Of a stretch of 46,347 bases of DNA, positions 1-8,482 are shown one piece after another. Location: assembly GCF_027859075.1 (NCBI RefSeq), contig NZ_JAQIBL010000105.1, positions 1-46,347 on the forward strand. The letters are read 5' to 3'. The notes under the pieces were generated by a model. It was given only the letters and a program-made list of their open reading frames with translations, made no database searches and was not told where the DNA came from. A program made the translations under genes and the position numbers. The DNA comes from Oceanispirochaeta sp. GTDB taxonomy: Bacteria > Spirochaetota > Spirochaetia > DSM-2461. Positions within the stretch are counted from its first letter, which is position 1; each line of letters starts with the position of its first letter.

Positions 1-323
1 ACAATTTTTTCATGACTGTTAATAAGATCAATCATCTCTTCCACTTTTTCTCTGTCAAAATCGGCTATGAAATTCTGGATTCTTACCAGCTCCGAAGACT
101 GATGAACATTGGTTAAATCCTTACCATACAAGAAATCCAGGTACTGCTTGAAATTTATGAAACCAAGTTTTTTTGCAAATTTGGAGATCTTTGATACAGA
201 GCAGCCGCAGAACTCTGCTGCCTGTGTAATCCGTATGGTATCAACAGTTTTACTGTAGGTACTGAGAGTGTCATGTATCCTTTTCTCAAGTGGGTTTAAT
301 GTATTGAAATTAATATTAATCAC
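1..323 (-). CDS. RpiR-type transcriptional regulator, N-terminal part (runs off window)
   Basis: Reading the minus strand from a GTG at 323 gives an open frame to the window edge (about 107 residues). Residues about 25-60 form a helix-turn-helix of the RpiR kind: TITQAAEFCGCSVSKISKFA-like spacing followed by KKLGF and F-KQYLDFLYG. RpiR proteins normally carry a C-terminal SIS sugar-phosphate-sensing domain, which would lie outside the window. An AGGGCAGG-like ribosome site lies about 9 nt before the GTG, and an in-frame TAA lies a little further upstream, so the start cannot be much earlier. The gene diverges from the FAD oxidase/ETF operon and is its likely local regulator, responding to a phosphorylated sugar (inference). 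Confidence 0.72.
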   Translation of the reverse strand, partial: MININFNTLNPLEKRIHDTLSTYSKTVDTIRITQAAEFCGCSVSKISKFAKKLGFINFKQYLDFLYGKDLTNVHQSSELVRIQNFIADFDREKVEEMIDLINSHEKI

Positions 324-393
324 TATAATATTACCTGCCCTAATTTATACAAATAAATTTAACACTCTTCTAGTCAATAGCACAAGCATAATA

Positions 394-445
394 GAAAATT
401 TTCCTATTAATACATCTATAAATATCTTTATTGGAATATTTTCCA
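394..445. promoter_or_regulatory. Candidate operator palindromes between the RpiR gene and the FAD oxidase operon
   Basis: This AT-rich divergent intergenic region has two compact palindromes. GAAAATTTTC is perfect at 394-403. TGGAA-TATT-TTCCA is an inverted repeat with 5-base arms at 432-445. They lie just upstream of the promoter at 455-483 and between the two divergent genes, where an RpiR-type dimer could control both. AT-rich DNA makes short palindromes common, so this is a suggestion only. Confidence 0.3.
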
Positions 446-454
446 TACCATCCC

Positions 455-483
455 TTGACGATTCACAAAAGTACCCATACAAT
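455..483 (+). promoter_or_regulatory. Sigma-70-type promoter for the FAD oxidase/ETF operon
   Basis: A -35 box TTGACG (455-460) and a -10 box TACAAT (478-483) are separated by 17 bases. Each has one mismatch to the bacterial housekeeping consensus. Transcription would start near 490, leaving a leader of about 70 bases before the AGGAGGT ribosome site at 546-552. Confidence 0.55.
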
Positions 484-559
484 TTTCTTAAAGTTAGAAA
501 GTTTTCGAGATTAAATATTTTTTAATTTTCTTTAACAATTCAATCAGGAGGTAAAGTTG

Positions 560-2032
560 TTGAATTCTAAAACAATCTTAGATCAATTAACCGGAATCAT
601 TGCATCAGATCAGATAAACACAAATAAGGAAGATCTGTACGATGCTTCAGCTGACAGGTATAAAAAGTATGCGAAAGCAAGAAAGGTATTGGATGTTCCA
701 GCACCCCTAGCCATTGTCTATCCCAAAAACAAAGAAGAAGTTAGTGAACTTCTGAAATATTGCAACAGCAATGACATCAATGTTATTCCCAGAGGTGGAA
801 AAACAGCAACAGAAGGCGGTCTTGAAAACTGGAAAGAATCGACAATAGTCATTGATGCTCTGCATTTAGATAAGATTATGAAGATCGATCCCTATAATTC
901 CCAGGCAACTGTACAGGCAGGTGTCGCCCTGCAGGATTTGGAAGACGAACTGAGAAAAATCGGCTGCACAACAGGGCACTCACCCCAGTCCAAGCCGGTG
1001 GCAAAATACGGCGGACTGGTAGCCACAAGAAGCATCGGTCAGTTTTCTACACTCTATGGCGGTATCGAAGATATGGTTGTCGGACTGGAGTGTGTTTTTC
1101 CTGATGGCACAATTTCAAAAATCAAAAATGTATCCCGACGTTCCGGTGGGCCTGATATCCGACACATAGCCATCGGTAATGAGGGAACCCTCTGCTATAT
1201 CACAGAAGTTACAATCAAGATCTTTAGACACTATCCTGACAATAATAAGTTTTACGGCTATCTGATTAAAGATGTGGAAACCGGAATCAAGGTACTGCGC
1301 GAAGTCATGGTTAACGGATACAGACCGTCCGTTGCCAGAACCTACTCAGAAGAGGATGCGGCACAGCACTTCTACCATTTCCATGAAAATAAATGTGTTC
1401 TTCTGTTTATGGCCGAAGGTCCCAAAGGCATTGTTGAAGCCACAGGACATGGAATTGATGTAGCGGTTGAAAAATTCAATGAGGGAATCATCAAACAGGT
1501 GGACAGCCAGCTGATCGAAGACTGGTTCAATCACTTGAACTGGTCTCAGAAAGATATTGATGATGAATTCGACGGGATGATTAAAAATGATTCCCACTCC
1601 GGTTTTACGACTGAGATCTCCGCGGATTGGGAAACGATTCCCAAAATCTACAACTCTGTTCTTGCCAGAATCCGAAATGAATTTCATCGGGTTGATGATC
1701 TTACAATGTTGGGTGGTCACTCCTCCCACAGTTATCTGAATGGTACCAATATGTATTTTGTTTATAACTATAAAATACTCTGTGAACCTGAAGATGAACT
1801 GCTCATCTATCATCATCCCCTCCAGAAAATCATTGTGGAAGAGACTTTGAAAGCAGGCGGATCCATGTGTCATCACCACGGTATAGGAAAATACAGAAGT
1901 GAATGGACAAAGGATGAACACGGTTCAGCCTACTACATGCTTGAAAAACTAAAGAAAGCTTTTGATCCCAAGGGAGTTATGAATTTCGGTACTATTTTCC
2001 CGGAAAAAGAAGGATTGAAATATATCCAGTAA
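560..2032 (+). CDS. FAD-linked oxidase (VAO family, alkyl-DHAP synthase/GlcD-like)
   Basis: A protein of about 490 residues with the vanillyl-alcohol-oxidase fold. The FAD-binding half (about residues 50-220) has the PRGGKT loop and a flavin-cradling stretch ending GGIEDMVVG. The C-terminal substrate domain ends with HHHGIGK (about 439-445), the His-rich signature of alkyldihydroxyacetonephosphate synthases, and F-DPKGVMNFG. Relatives oxidise 2-hydroxy acids such as lactate or glycolate, or carry out AGPS chemistry. Placement directly before etfB and etfA makes an ETF-coupled dehydrogenase more likely than an ether-lipid enzyme (inference). Two adjacent TTG codons (557, 560) follow AGGAGGT. 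The second has the more usual 7-base spacing. The substrate is unknown. Confidence 0.85.
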   Translation: MNSKTILDQLTGIIASDQINTNKEDLYDASADRYKKYAKARKVLDVPAPLAIVYPKNKEEVSELLKYCNSNDINVIPRGGKTATEGGLENWKESTIVIDALHLDKIMKIDPYNSQATVQAGVALQDLEDELRKIGCTTGHSPQSKPVAKYGGLVATRSIGQFSTLYGGIEDMVVGLECVFPDGTISKIKNVSRRSGGPDIRHIAIGNEGTLCYITEVTIKIFRHYPDNNKFYGYLIKDVETGIKVLREVMVNGYRPSVARTYSEEDAAQHFYHFHENKCVLLFMAEGPKGIVEATGHGIDVAVEKFNEGIIKQVDSQLIEDWFNHLNWSQKDIDDEFDGMIKNDSHSGFTTEISADWETIPKIYNSVLARIRNEFHRVDDLTMLGGHSSHSYLNGTNMYFVYNYKILCEPEDELLIYHHPLQKIIVEETLKAGGSMCHHHGIGKYRSEWTKDEHGSAYYMLEKLKKAFDPKGVMNFGTIFPEKEGLKYIQ

Positions 2033-2149
2033 AACATATTGAAGCTAAGAGCTAACTGTATTAAACACGTTTTGTCTGCAGTGGATAGAAATTTAAGAAA
2101 TTTTGTTTGCTGGTGATAAATAAATGAAATCAAATTAACTGGAGTAATT

Positions 2150-2401
2150 ATGAAAAAGGAGAATCTTCGACGTTATTTTCAGTTCTTTTTAATTGTACTG
2201 GCTGACAAAAGTTCTGCCCTCATAGGTGCTTCAGTCCTTCTGGGCCTTGTATCAATCATGCCCGTGACATCTTCACCTGTTATGTTCTATGCAGTTATTG
2301 TGCTTCTGGGACTGGCAGGGGTAGTCATTGCAGTAATCTATAAAAGGATGAACAAGCCTGCTGAAGCAAAATTCAAAGCAGAAACGATTCAGGAAGCTTA
2401 A
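2150..2401 (+). CDS. Two-helix membrane microprotein in the ETF operon
   Basis: I do not recognise this 83-residue protein. It has a charged N-terminus (MKKENLRRYF), two hydrophobic segments (about residues 10-38 and 43-64) joined by a short PVTSSPV turn, then a basic and acidic cytoplasmic-looking tail. Its stop codon overlaps the etfB start (TAATG, sharing base 2401), so the two are probably translationally coupled. It sits between the FAD oxidase and the ETF genes. A plausible but unproved role is anchoring the oxidase/ETF pair to the membrane. Confidence 0.65.
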   Translation: MKKENLRRYFQFFLIVLADKSSALIGASVLLGLVSIMPVTSSPVMFYAVIVLLGLAGVVIAVIYKRMNKPAEAKFKAETIQEA

Positions 2402-3195
2402 TGAAAATCATCTGTGTTGTGAAGTTTGTGCCTGATGTGGATAACTTCAGCTATGATCATGAAAATCATATTCTGATTCGTGAAAACAGCAGGATGCTGA
2501 TCAACCCGGATGATGCCTGTGCCATTGGATTCGCTCTTAAAATGAAGAAGAGAAACCCTGAAACTTTTATAGAAGTGCTGACAATGGCACCTCAGTCAAT
2601 CCTTCCGCTTATTGAAGATATTCTGAGAGTAAATGTAGATATCGGAACGGTTATTTCTGACAAGCTCTATGCCGGCAGTGATACCTATGTGACGAGCAGA
2701 ATTCTTAGTCGATATCTTTCCTCGGCGGAATATGACTGTATTCTGACCGGTAGTCATGCTATTGATGGCGATACGTCCCATGTCCCGTCACAGATTGCAT
2801 CACTGCTGGGTTTGAATCAAATGTCCTGGATCTCCCAGATTGAAGAAGAGAGTTTTGATAATTCATACGCCTGTATAGAGGTAGAGAGTGAGAGTTCTGT
2901 AACAGCTTATGAAGTAGATCTACCGGCTGTTCTCAGTCTTACAAGGGAGAGCGGATACAGACTGCCTTATGTTAGGTATAAGAATCTAAACCTGGATGTT
3001 ACAGACAGATTACACTGTTTAAGTAATGAGGATCTGGGTTTTAATGCAAGTGAAGTAGGCTTAAAAGGTTCACTGACAAAGGTAGTCCGAACTTATACGA
3101 AAAAATATCAGGAGAGGAAAAAGCTTGTGGTCGGTACCGATAAGAAAGGAATCGATACTGTTTTTAACTTCCTGAAAGAAAAGAGTTTCATCTGA
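2401..3195 (+). CDS. etfB: Electron transfer flavoprotein beta subunit
   Basis: A 264-residue EtfB-type protein, the usual size. It begins MKIICVVKFVPDV, has the N-PDDACAIGFALKM segment typical of the family, and the nucleotide-binding stretch TGSHAIDGDTSHVPSQIASLLG near residues 120-140. ETFs are heterodimers that accept electrons from acyl-CoA or hydroxyacid dehydrogenases. Some operate in flavin-based bifurcation or confurcation. The gene is coupled to the microprotein upstream and followed after 1 base by etfA. The flavin complement cannot be settled by eye. Confidence 0.92.
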   Translation: MKIICVVKFVPDVDNFSYDHENHILIRENSRMLINPDDACAIGFALKMKKRNPETFIEVLTMAPQSILPLIEDILRVNVDIGTVISDKLYAGSDTYVTSRILSRYLSSAEYDCILTGSHAIDGDTSHVPSQIASLLGLNQMSWISQIEEESFDNSYACIEVESESSVTAYEVDLPAVLSLTRESGYRLPYVRYKNLNLDVTDRLHCLSNEDLGFNASEVGLKGSLTKVVRTYTKKYQERKKLVVGTDKKGIDTVFNFLKEKSFI

Positions 3196-3196
3196 C

Positions 3197-4141
3197 ATGA
3201 AGAGGACTTTGATTTATATAGAGCCTGAGTCTGTGCAGAATGCTGTGGATCTCCTGGGAACAGTCAGGCAGATCTATAGAGATGAACCTTATGAAACATT
3301 TGCTCTGGTGATAAACGGCGACTCTAGCAGCCTGTCTGGAAAATTCAATGTAATTCTTGAAGTTACGGATGAAAATATCAGTGATTTTGATCAGATCGCT
3401 GTTGCCGATATGCTTGTCCATATGCATCAGAAATATGGCTTCAGCAGCATTTTAATTCAGGCCACACAGTGGGGAAGAATGCTGGCACCGAGAGTGGCCA
3501 TGATGCTGGATACGGGTATTGTTGCTGATGTGACTGAAATCTCCCATTCTGACGAAGGGCTTGAACTGGTAAGACCTGCCTACAGCGGCAGAATCATGGC
3601 GGGTATAAAAATAAAAGGCGATGGTCCTGTCATGATGACTGTACGTCCGGGCATCTTTTCTTATGCAGCAACAAATTCAGTAATGACAAGAGTCATTGAA
3701 GCTGAAAAACTGACATACAGAAACGGAGGAATCAGACAGCTTCAGAAGAAAAAGAAAACAATTGAATACGATATAAGTGACAGTAATATTCTTATTTCAG
3801 GTGGGGGTGGTATTTCAAATGATTTTGAAGCATTGGAACCACTGGCACAGGCTCTGGGAGGTCAGGTATCCGCCAGCAGAGCGATTGTAGATAAGGGCAT
3901 TGTTTCCAGAAACTTTCAGGTTGGTCAGTCGGGGAAAACCGTCAGCCCCGGCCTCTATATTGCCCTGGGGATAAATGGAGCGATACAACATGTAGAAGGG
4001 CTTAAGAATGTAAACTACATCATTTCTGTCAACACAAATAAGGATGCACCGATTTGCAGTCTATCGGATATTGTGGTTGAAGGAGATGCAGTCACATTCA
4101 TTAAAGAACTGATCAAAAAAATAAAAATGGAGAATGAATAG
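3197..4141 (+). CDS. etfA: Electron transfer flavoprotein alpha subunit
   Basis: A 314-residue EtfA. The C-terminal FAD domain is clear: SGGGGI near residue 200, ASRAIVDKGIVSRNFQVGQSGK, then V-PGLYIALGINGAIQH-G, matching the canonical ETF-alpha signature. The N-terminal half resembles EtfB, as expected. It would pair with EtfB and take electrons from the FAD oxidase of the same operon (inference). No ETF:quinone oxidoreductase, ferredoxin or NADH-linked partner lies in the window. The end of the gene overlaps the first possible start of the SDR gene. Confidence 0.93.
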   Translation: MKRTLIYIEPESVQNAVDLLGTVRQIYRDEPYETFALVINGDSSSLSGKFNVILEVTDENISDFDQIAVADMLVHMHQKYGFSSILIQATQWGRMLAPRVAMMLDTGIVADVTEISHSDEGLELVRPAYSGRIMAGIKIKGDGPVMMTVRPGIFSYAATNSVMTRVIEAEKLTYRNGGIRQLQKKKKTIEYDISDSNILISGGGGISNDFEALEPLAQALGGQVSASRAIVDKGIVSRNFQVGQSGKTVSPGLYIALGINGAIQHVEGLKNVNYIISVNTNKDAPICSLSDIVVEGDAVTFIKELIKKIKMENE

Positions 4142-4142
4142 A

Positions 4143-4922
4143 ATGAATGTAACAGATTTCAATATGGATTTCTTTTCACTCAAAGGTAAGAATGCCATTG
4201 TCACAGGGGGTAACGGAGGATTGGGACAGGCTTTTTGTACAGCCCTGGCCAAAGCTGGTGCCAATGTACTGGTTCCAAGTCTTGCCGATGATGATGGAAC
4301 GACCCAATCCCTGGTAGAGAGCTGCGGAGTGAAGTACAGATTCCTGGAAGCCGATATCACGAAAGACGGCGAGTGTAAAAGAATCGTAGATGAATGTGTG
4401 AATACCTGGGGCAGCATTGATATTCTTGTAAACTGCGCTGGAATAAGTATTAATATTCAGGATGTCACTCAATATACCCGTAAGGAATGGGATAAAATGG
4501 TTTCTATCAACCTCACGGCAGCCTTTGAAATGATCCATGAGTCCTGTAAGTATATGATCAAGCAGGAAAGTGGTAAAATCATCAACATCGGGTCCCTTTT
4601 CTCGTTCCTCGGCGGCCAGTGGTCACCTGCTTATGCCGCGACGAAACACGGAATCATCGGTCTAACCAAAGCCATGTGTGATGAACTGGGACAATGGAAC
4701 ATACAGGTGAATGCCATTGCTCCCGGTTATTACGCCACTCCTTTGACAGAAATGACACGTAAAGACGAGAAGCGTAACGCTGAAATTCTTTCACATATCC
4801 CTGCCAACAGATGGGGTTATACAGCAGATTTAATGGGTGCAACCATCTTCCTGTCCAGTACAGCATCCAACTATGTCAATGGAACTGTTCTCACCGTCGA
4901 CGGTGGATACATGATGCGATAA
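4143..4922 (+). CDS. SDR-family dehydrogenase, KduD/gluconate 5-dehydrogenase-like
   Basis: A classical short-chain dehydrogenase of about 259 residues. The cofactor loop TGGNGGLG starts at residue 21. NCAG, the catalytic Ser region and Y164-x3-K168 (YAATK) are present. The C-terminal half (NAIAPGYYAT, E-R-AEILSHIPA-RWG, DLMG, YVNG, VDGGY) follows the 2-dehydro-3-deoxygluconate 5-dehydrogenase (KduD) pattern closely. KduD interconverts ketodeoxy sugar acids with NAD(H). An earlier ATG at 4134 overlaps the etfA end, but the GGAG at 4129-4132 is correctly spaced only for the ATG at 4143. The exact substrate is unproved. Confidence 0.85.
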   Translation: MNVTDFNMDFFSLKGKNAIVTGGNGGLGQAFCTALAKAGANVLVPSLADDDGTTQSLVESCGVKYRFLEADITKDGECKRIVDECVNTWGSIDILVNCAGISINIQDVTQYTRKEWDKMVSINLTAAFEMIHESCKYMIKQESGKIINIGSLFSFLGGQWSPAYAATKHGIIGLTKAMCDELGQWNIQVNAIAPGYYATPLTEMTRKDEKRNAEILSHIPANRWGYTADLMGATIFLSSTASNYVNGTVLTVDGGYMMR

Positions 4923-4954
4923 TCAAAAATTAAGAATCAAAGAAGAGACTAAAT

Positions 4955-6391
4955 ATGAAAAACAAATACATCATTGCTATAGACGGAGGAACACAAAGTA
5001 CCAAAGTAGCAATCTTTGATATCCTAGGAACAGAGATCTGTTCCCATACCGTGCAACTGAGACCAATGGACCTTTATGGTGACAGCCGGGCTGAACATCC
5101 AGATGACGACCTCTGGGACAGCCTGAAAGAGGCTTGCCAAAAAGCCTTTTCTAAGTTTCAGGGAGACAAAAATGACATTATAGGTGCCGGTCTCGGATCT
5201 ATCAGATGCTGCCGTGCTCTGCTCAAAGAAGACGGAAATCTGGCAGCGCCTGTTCAAAGCTGGATGGATCTACGTCTGTCCAAACCTTATGAACATGAAG
5301 ACGACAGAGTACGATTTGTGACGACGACAACCGGTTATCTGACACACAGGATGACCGGAGAAACCAAAGATACCAGATCAAACTATGTCGGCCCCTGGCC
5401 GATTGATTCCGCGACCCTGGATTGGTTTGAAGATCGAGAAACCTTTGACTCCTTTACGACACCGAGGGAGATGCTCTTTGACCTGGTGGATCCTTCAACG
5501 GTCCTTGGTAAAGTCAATGAGTCTGCCAGTGAAGCAACGGGAATACCCATGGGGACCCCGGTGGTGGCAACGGCTAATGACAAAGCGGTTGAAGGTCTGG
5601 GGGCCGGGCTTATTAATGACGGTACAGTCCTGGTTTCTCTTGGTACATACATCACTTCCATGATGGTTGGTGAGGAAAACAGGACTGACACAATTTCATA
5701 CTGGAGCAACCCCGGAGCGACTCAGGGAGAATTCCTCTACGAAAGCAATGGTATTCGCAGGGGTATGGCAACAGTGACATGGATTAAAGATCTTCTGGGC
5801 AGCGACATTGTCAGAGAAGCAGAAATGAGAGGAAAGTCTCCTGAAGCATACCTGGAAGAACTGGCTACCGAAGTACCGGTAGGATGCGACGGTCTGTATA
5901 CGGTTCTTCACTGGCTCGCTCGACCCGATCATCTTCATGAGAGAGGGATGATGATTGGGTTCAACGGAACCCACAAAGGGCCTCACATGTTCCGCTCCAT
6001 TCTGGAGGGAATTGCCATGACGATGAAAAACAAGGCACAAGCCATGTGCGATGAACGTGGAATTGAGTTGACCAATATCGTTGTCAGTGGAGGTGGTTCC
6101 AAGGGAGATCTTTTTATGCAGATATTCGCAGATGTTTTCGGCGTACCTGCTCACAGAAATGCTGTCACCGGATCAGCCAGTTTGGGTGCAGCCATCTGCA
6201 CGGCCCTGGCACTAGGCGTCTATAAAGATAGACAGGAAGCCATAGAGCATATGGTACGTCGGAGAGATACTTTTGATCCGATTCCTGAGAATGCAGTGCT
6301 TTATGAAAAAATAAACAAGATGGTATATAAGCACTTAGCCGATCAAAATAATGATCTATTAGAAAAGTCACACACAATTTTCAATAAGTAG
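4955..6391 (+). CDS. FGGY-family carbohydrate kinase
   Basis: A 478-residue kinase of the hexokinase/actin fold. It has the phosphate loop IDGGTQSTKVAIFD at the N-terminus, W-MDLR in the sugar-binding region, catalytic-base Asp209 in ANDKAVEGLGAG, and the adenosine-binding SGGGSKGDLFMQIFADVFG near residue 370. FGGY enzymes phosphorylate sugars or polyols such as xylulose, ribulose, glycerol and erythritol. Specificity cannot be read from sequence alone. It is the last gene of the ETF operon and is followed by a hairpin terminator. It would commit the pathway product to central metabolism (inference). Confidence 0.88.
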   Translation: MKNKYIIAIDGGTQSTKVAIFDILGTEICSHTVQLRPMDLYGDSRAEHPDDDLWDSLKEACQKAFSKFQGDKNDIIGAGLGSIRCCRALLKEDGNLAAPVQSWMDLRLSKPYEHEDDRVRFVTTTTGYLTHRMTGETKDTRSNYVGPWPIDSATLDWFEDRETFDSFTTPREMLFDLVDPSTVLGKVNESASEATGIPMGTPVVATANDKAVEGLGAGLINDGTVLVSLGTYITSMMVGEENRTDTISYWSNPGATQGEFLYESNGIRRGMATVTWIKDLLGSDIVREAEMRGKSPEAYLEELATEVPVGCDGLYTVLHWLARPDHLHERGMMIGFNGTHKGPHMFRSILEGIAMTMKNKAQAMCDERGIELTNIVVSGGGSKGDLFMQIFADVFGVPAHRNAVTGSASLGAAICTALALGVYKDRQEAIEHMVRRRDTFDPIPENAVLYEKINKMVYKHLADQNNDLLEKSHTIFNK

Positions 6392-6406
6392 TCCCATTTA
6401 TACGTG

Positions 6407-6448
6407 AATAACGGCAACAGAACAGCATGTATTTCTGTTGCCGTTATT
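6407..6448 (+). terminator. Hairpin terminator after the FGGY kinase
   Basis: A perfect 16-bp inverted repeat: arms at 6407-6422 and 6433-6448, beginning AATAACGGCAACAG, with a 10-base loop. It starts 15 bases after the kinase stop. The distal arm runs into TATTTATT rather than a pure T-run, so it acts either as an intrinsic terminator or as a 3'-end stabiliser. Confidence 0.7.
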
Positions 6449-6618
6449 TATTCTCAGAATGACAGCCGATGAAAGAAGGATGTTGACTATTCTCTGAAGG
6501 ACAACATTAAATTTCCAGATGACCGGAAAATTCGATAGGCACTGGAGAAAAGAGTCTTCAGGAACTGACTGAGCAATTCCATGTACCCTCCAGGTATCCC
6601 TCGGTAGGAGTTGTCATC

Positions 6619-6780
6619 TTATGAAATGCTGATATCCTCTTCCCGTTTCTTAAACTCTTCATGCTCCCTGCGTTCATCTTCATTCATATGGAATTTTTTA
6701 TACTTCTTACCCGAACCGCAGGGGCACAGATCGTTCCGACCTGCACTTTTTAAACGATTGTGGAAATCTGATTCTTCCAT
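6619..6780 (-). CDS. SEC-C motif microprotein
   Basis: A 53-residue protein. Its core, RNDLCPCGSGKKYKKFH, is the SEC-C zinc-binding motif found at the end of SecA and in many small proteins. The third and fourth metal ligands of classic SEC-C (CH or CC after KKYKK) are here reduced to a single His. The rest is a highly charged helix (E/R/K-rich). An AAGGTG ribosome site precedes the ATG. It lies 62 bases downstream of the aldo/keto reductase on the same strand and may share its transcript. It may act as a chaperone adaptor, but this is unproved. Confidence 0.75.
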   Translation of the reverse strand: MEESDFHNRLKSAGRNDLCPCGSGKKYKKFHMNEDERREHEEFKKREEDISIS

Positions 6781-6842
6781 TAGACACCTTCTTTTCAGGT
6801 AATTATCAATTAATTATACACTATCAGAGAATTATAGAGTGG

Positions 6843-7958
6843 TCATATAATATCTGCATTTCCCCCATTGAGTTTTGCAAGAGTCAATCTTGTTTTTCTC
6901 GGAACATCGATGTCATAGGGGCAGGAAACGGTGCCTGCTTCATCCTTCAGTTTCTGCTCATCCCATTTTTTTTCTTTAAAAATTGAAATGGCTTTCTCCT
7001 TTAATGAAAACCAGGGGGAGAGGCGCAGACGCAGAGCGTAATCTGCAGGATTATGTTCGAGGTAATCGATCATCTGTCGATCCACATATCCTTCAAGTCT
7101 GAAGAGTTCTTTTAGGGAAGGACTGCAATTCCCGCATTGACGGCAAACATATTTTCCAAGCTCGGGAGCCTCGGCTAAAAGAGTCTTCCCTTCGGCAGAA
7201 GTCATGGGACCCTGACATATGGCTTCAACCGCTTCATCAACATGCTGGACGGAGTTCATTCCGCATACTAACACATCCGGATTATTACTCATGGCATAGC
7301 GCATGGCCTGTGTCGGTGATCGATAAAGAAAACCGTCACCCAGTGGTTTCATGGCGGTAATGCCAATATTCTTTTCCCGGGCAAAAGGAAAGATATCTTC
7401 CTGTATTTCAGGCAGATACAAATCTTCGAGATAATTACACCAGATTAAAATCAGATCTATGGGCAGTTTTGTCATTCCCTCGATGTACATAGGAAGGTAA
7501 TGGCTGCTGAGCCCGATGCCGCCGATCAAACCTTCATCCTTTGCCTTTAACATCCCTTCTAATGCACCTTTCGGGGCAAGGATTTTATTCAATTTTTCCT
7601 TGTCGGGTACTCCATGAAAATAGTAAAACTCGATGTGATCTGTTTTAAGATTGGTCAGAGTTGCGTCGATATCACGACGAATATCGTCGGCATTGTCTGC
7701 GCCGCTTTTACTGCAGAGGACAAATTGATCTCTTCGTCCTTCTAAAACTTTGCCAAGTTTTTTTTCAGAAGCACCATCTCCATAACTCCTGGCAGTTTCA
7801 ATATAGTTTCCGCCATAATCCTGAAAACGATTCACAACATTCTCCACTATTTCTGAAGAGATCTCTACCTGATGAAATCCACCAAGAGCAAGCCTGCTGA
7901 CATGATGACCCGTATTGCCAAGTTGTATTTTTGGTAAAATCAATTTCTGTTTTTCCAT
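6843..7958 (-). CDS. Aldo/keto reductase with C-terminal iron-sulfur-type cysteines
   Basis: A 371-residue protein. Residues about 10-265 are an AKR TIM barrel with ALGGFH, the ETARSYGDGASEKKLG catalytic Asp/Tyr region, and GIGLSSH. The last 100 residues carry C-x2-C-x2-C (CRQCGNC) and a later SCPYDIDVPRK. This matches the [4Fe-4S]-type tail of a well-known AKR subgroup, in which the fourth Cys is followed by Pro and a VDIP-like motif. The usual C-x2-C-x2-C-x3-CP spacing is stretched here, so cluster binding is uncertain. GGAGG precedes the ATG. The substrate is unknown. Confidence 0.85.
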   Translation of the reverse strand: MEKQKLILPKIQLGNTGHHVSRLALGGFHQVEISSEIVENVVNRFQDYGGNYIETARSYGDGASEKKLGKVLEGRRDQFVLCSKSGADNADDIRRDIDATLTNLKTDHIEFYYFHGVPDKEKLNKILAPKGALEGMLKAKDEGLIGGIGLSSHYLPMYIEGMTKLPIDLILIWCNYLEDLYLPEIQEDIFPFAREKNIGITAMKPLGDGFLYRSPTQAMRYAMSNNPDVLVCGMNSVQHVDEAVEAICQGPMTSAEGKTLLAEAPELGKYVCRQCGNCSPSLKELFRLEGYVDRQMIDYLEHNPADYALRLRLSPWFSLKEKAISIFKEKKWDEQKLKDEAGTVSCPYDIDVPRKTRLTLAKLNGGNADII

Positions 7959-8482
7959 AAATCCTCCAAGATTTCATCAAATAATTATATATCATTTGAG
8001 CCATTCTGACATCTCTTAGCCCGGACTCACCATTTTTTTTCTTATCTTCTTATCATGCAAGGATGTAATAACATAGGGGGAACGTCTTCCAGCTAGACCT
8101 AAATCAGTAAGGCATCAGGAGCACAGAAGCTTAAAGGACTTGTCTGCGGGGAAATAGATCAGCTGAAATGGATAGTAATTCCGCTTATTCAAAGAGATAA
8201 CTGGTCATAGAGAGTGTAATAGATCCCGACGGATTCTACTCAGAAAATCTGTATTTGGAAATCTGGTCCTCCTCCCCTGCATCATTGCCGATGATGTCAA
8301 GACTATGTAAAAAATTACTTCCCCGATTTCACCAGGAAAAAAGAATAATATAAATTTTTTATATATACCATTCATATTCTATTCATCCATTCAGGAAAAA
8401 CTATATTACAATATCAATAACATGAAATCCTGTAGTTCATACCCTATGTCAAGAATCCGAAAGACCTGCAGGGAGACCGTTT
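7959..8482. other. Gene-free stretch, possible short relic
   Basis: These 524 bases hold no convincing gene. One plus-strand reading around 8108-8207 gives about 33 residues without a stop that look mildly protein-like, ending in WIVIPLIQRDNW, but with no recognisable family. A stretch of A/T-rich DNA near 8330-8420 could carry the promoter of the damaged membrane gene that follows. Confidence 0.4.

Noticed and set aside
268-525. 85-residue plus-strand open frame between the RpiR gene and the FAD oxidase
   Set aside because: It overlaps the RpiR start, lies in A/T-rich intergenic DNA, has no ribosome site and crosses a good promoter. The hydrophobic look comes from base composition.
1346-1921. 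Long minus-strand frame inside the FAD oxidase gene, with similar long frames opposite the kinase and GH3 genes
   Set aside because: These are antisense shadows of strong coding sequences, with no independent motifs or ribosome sites.
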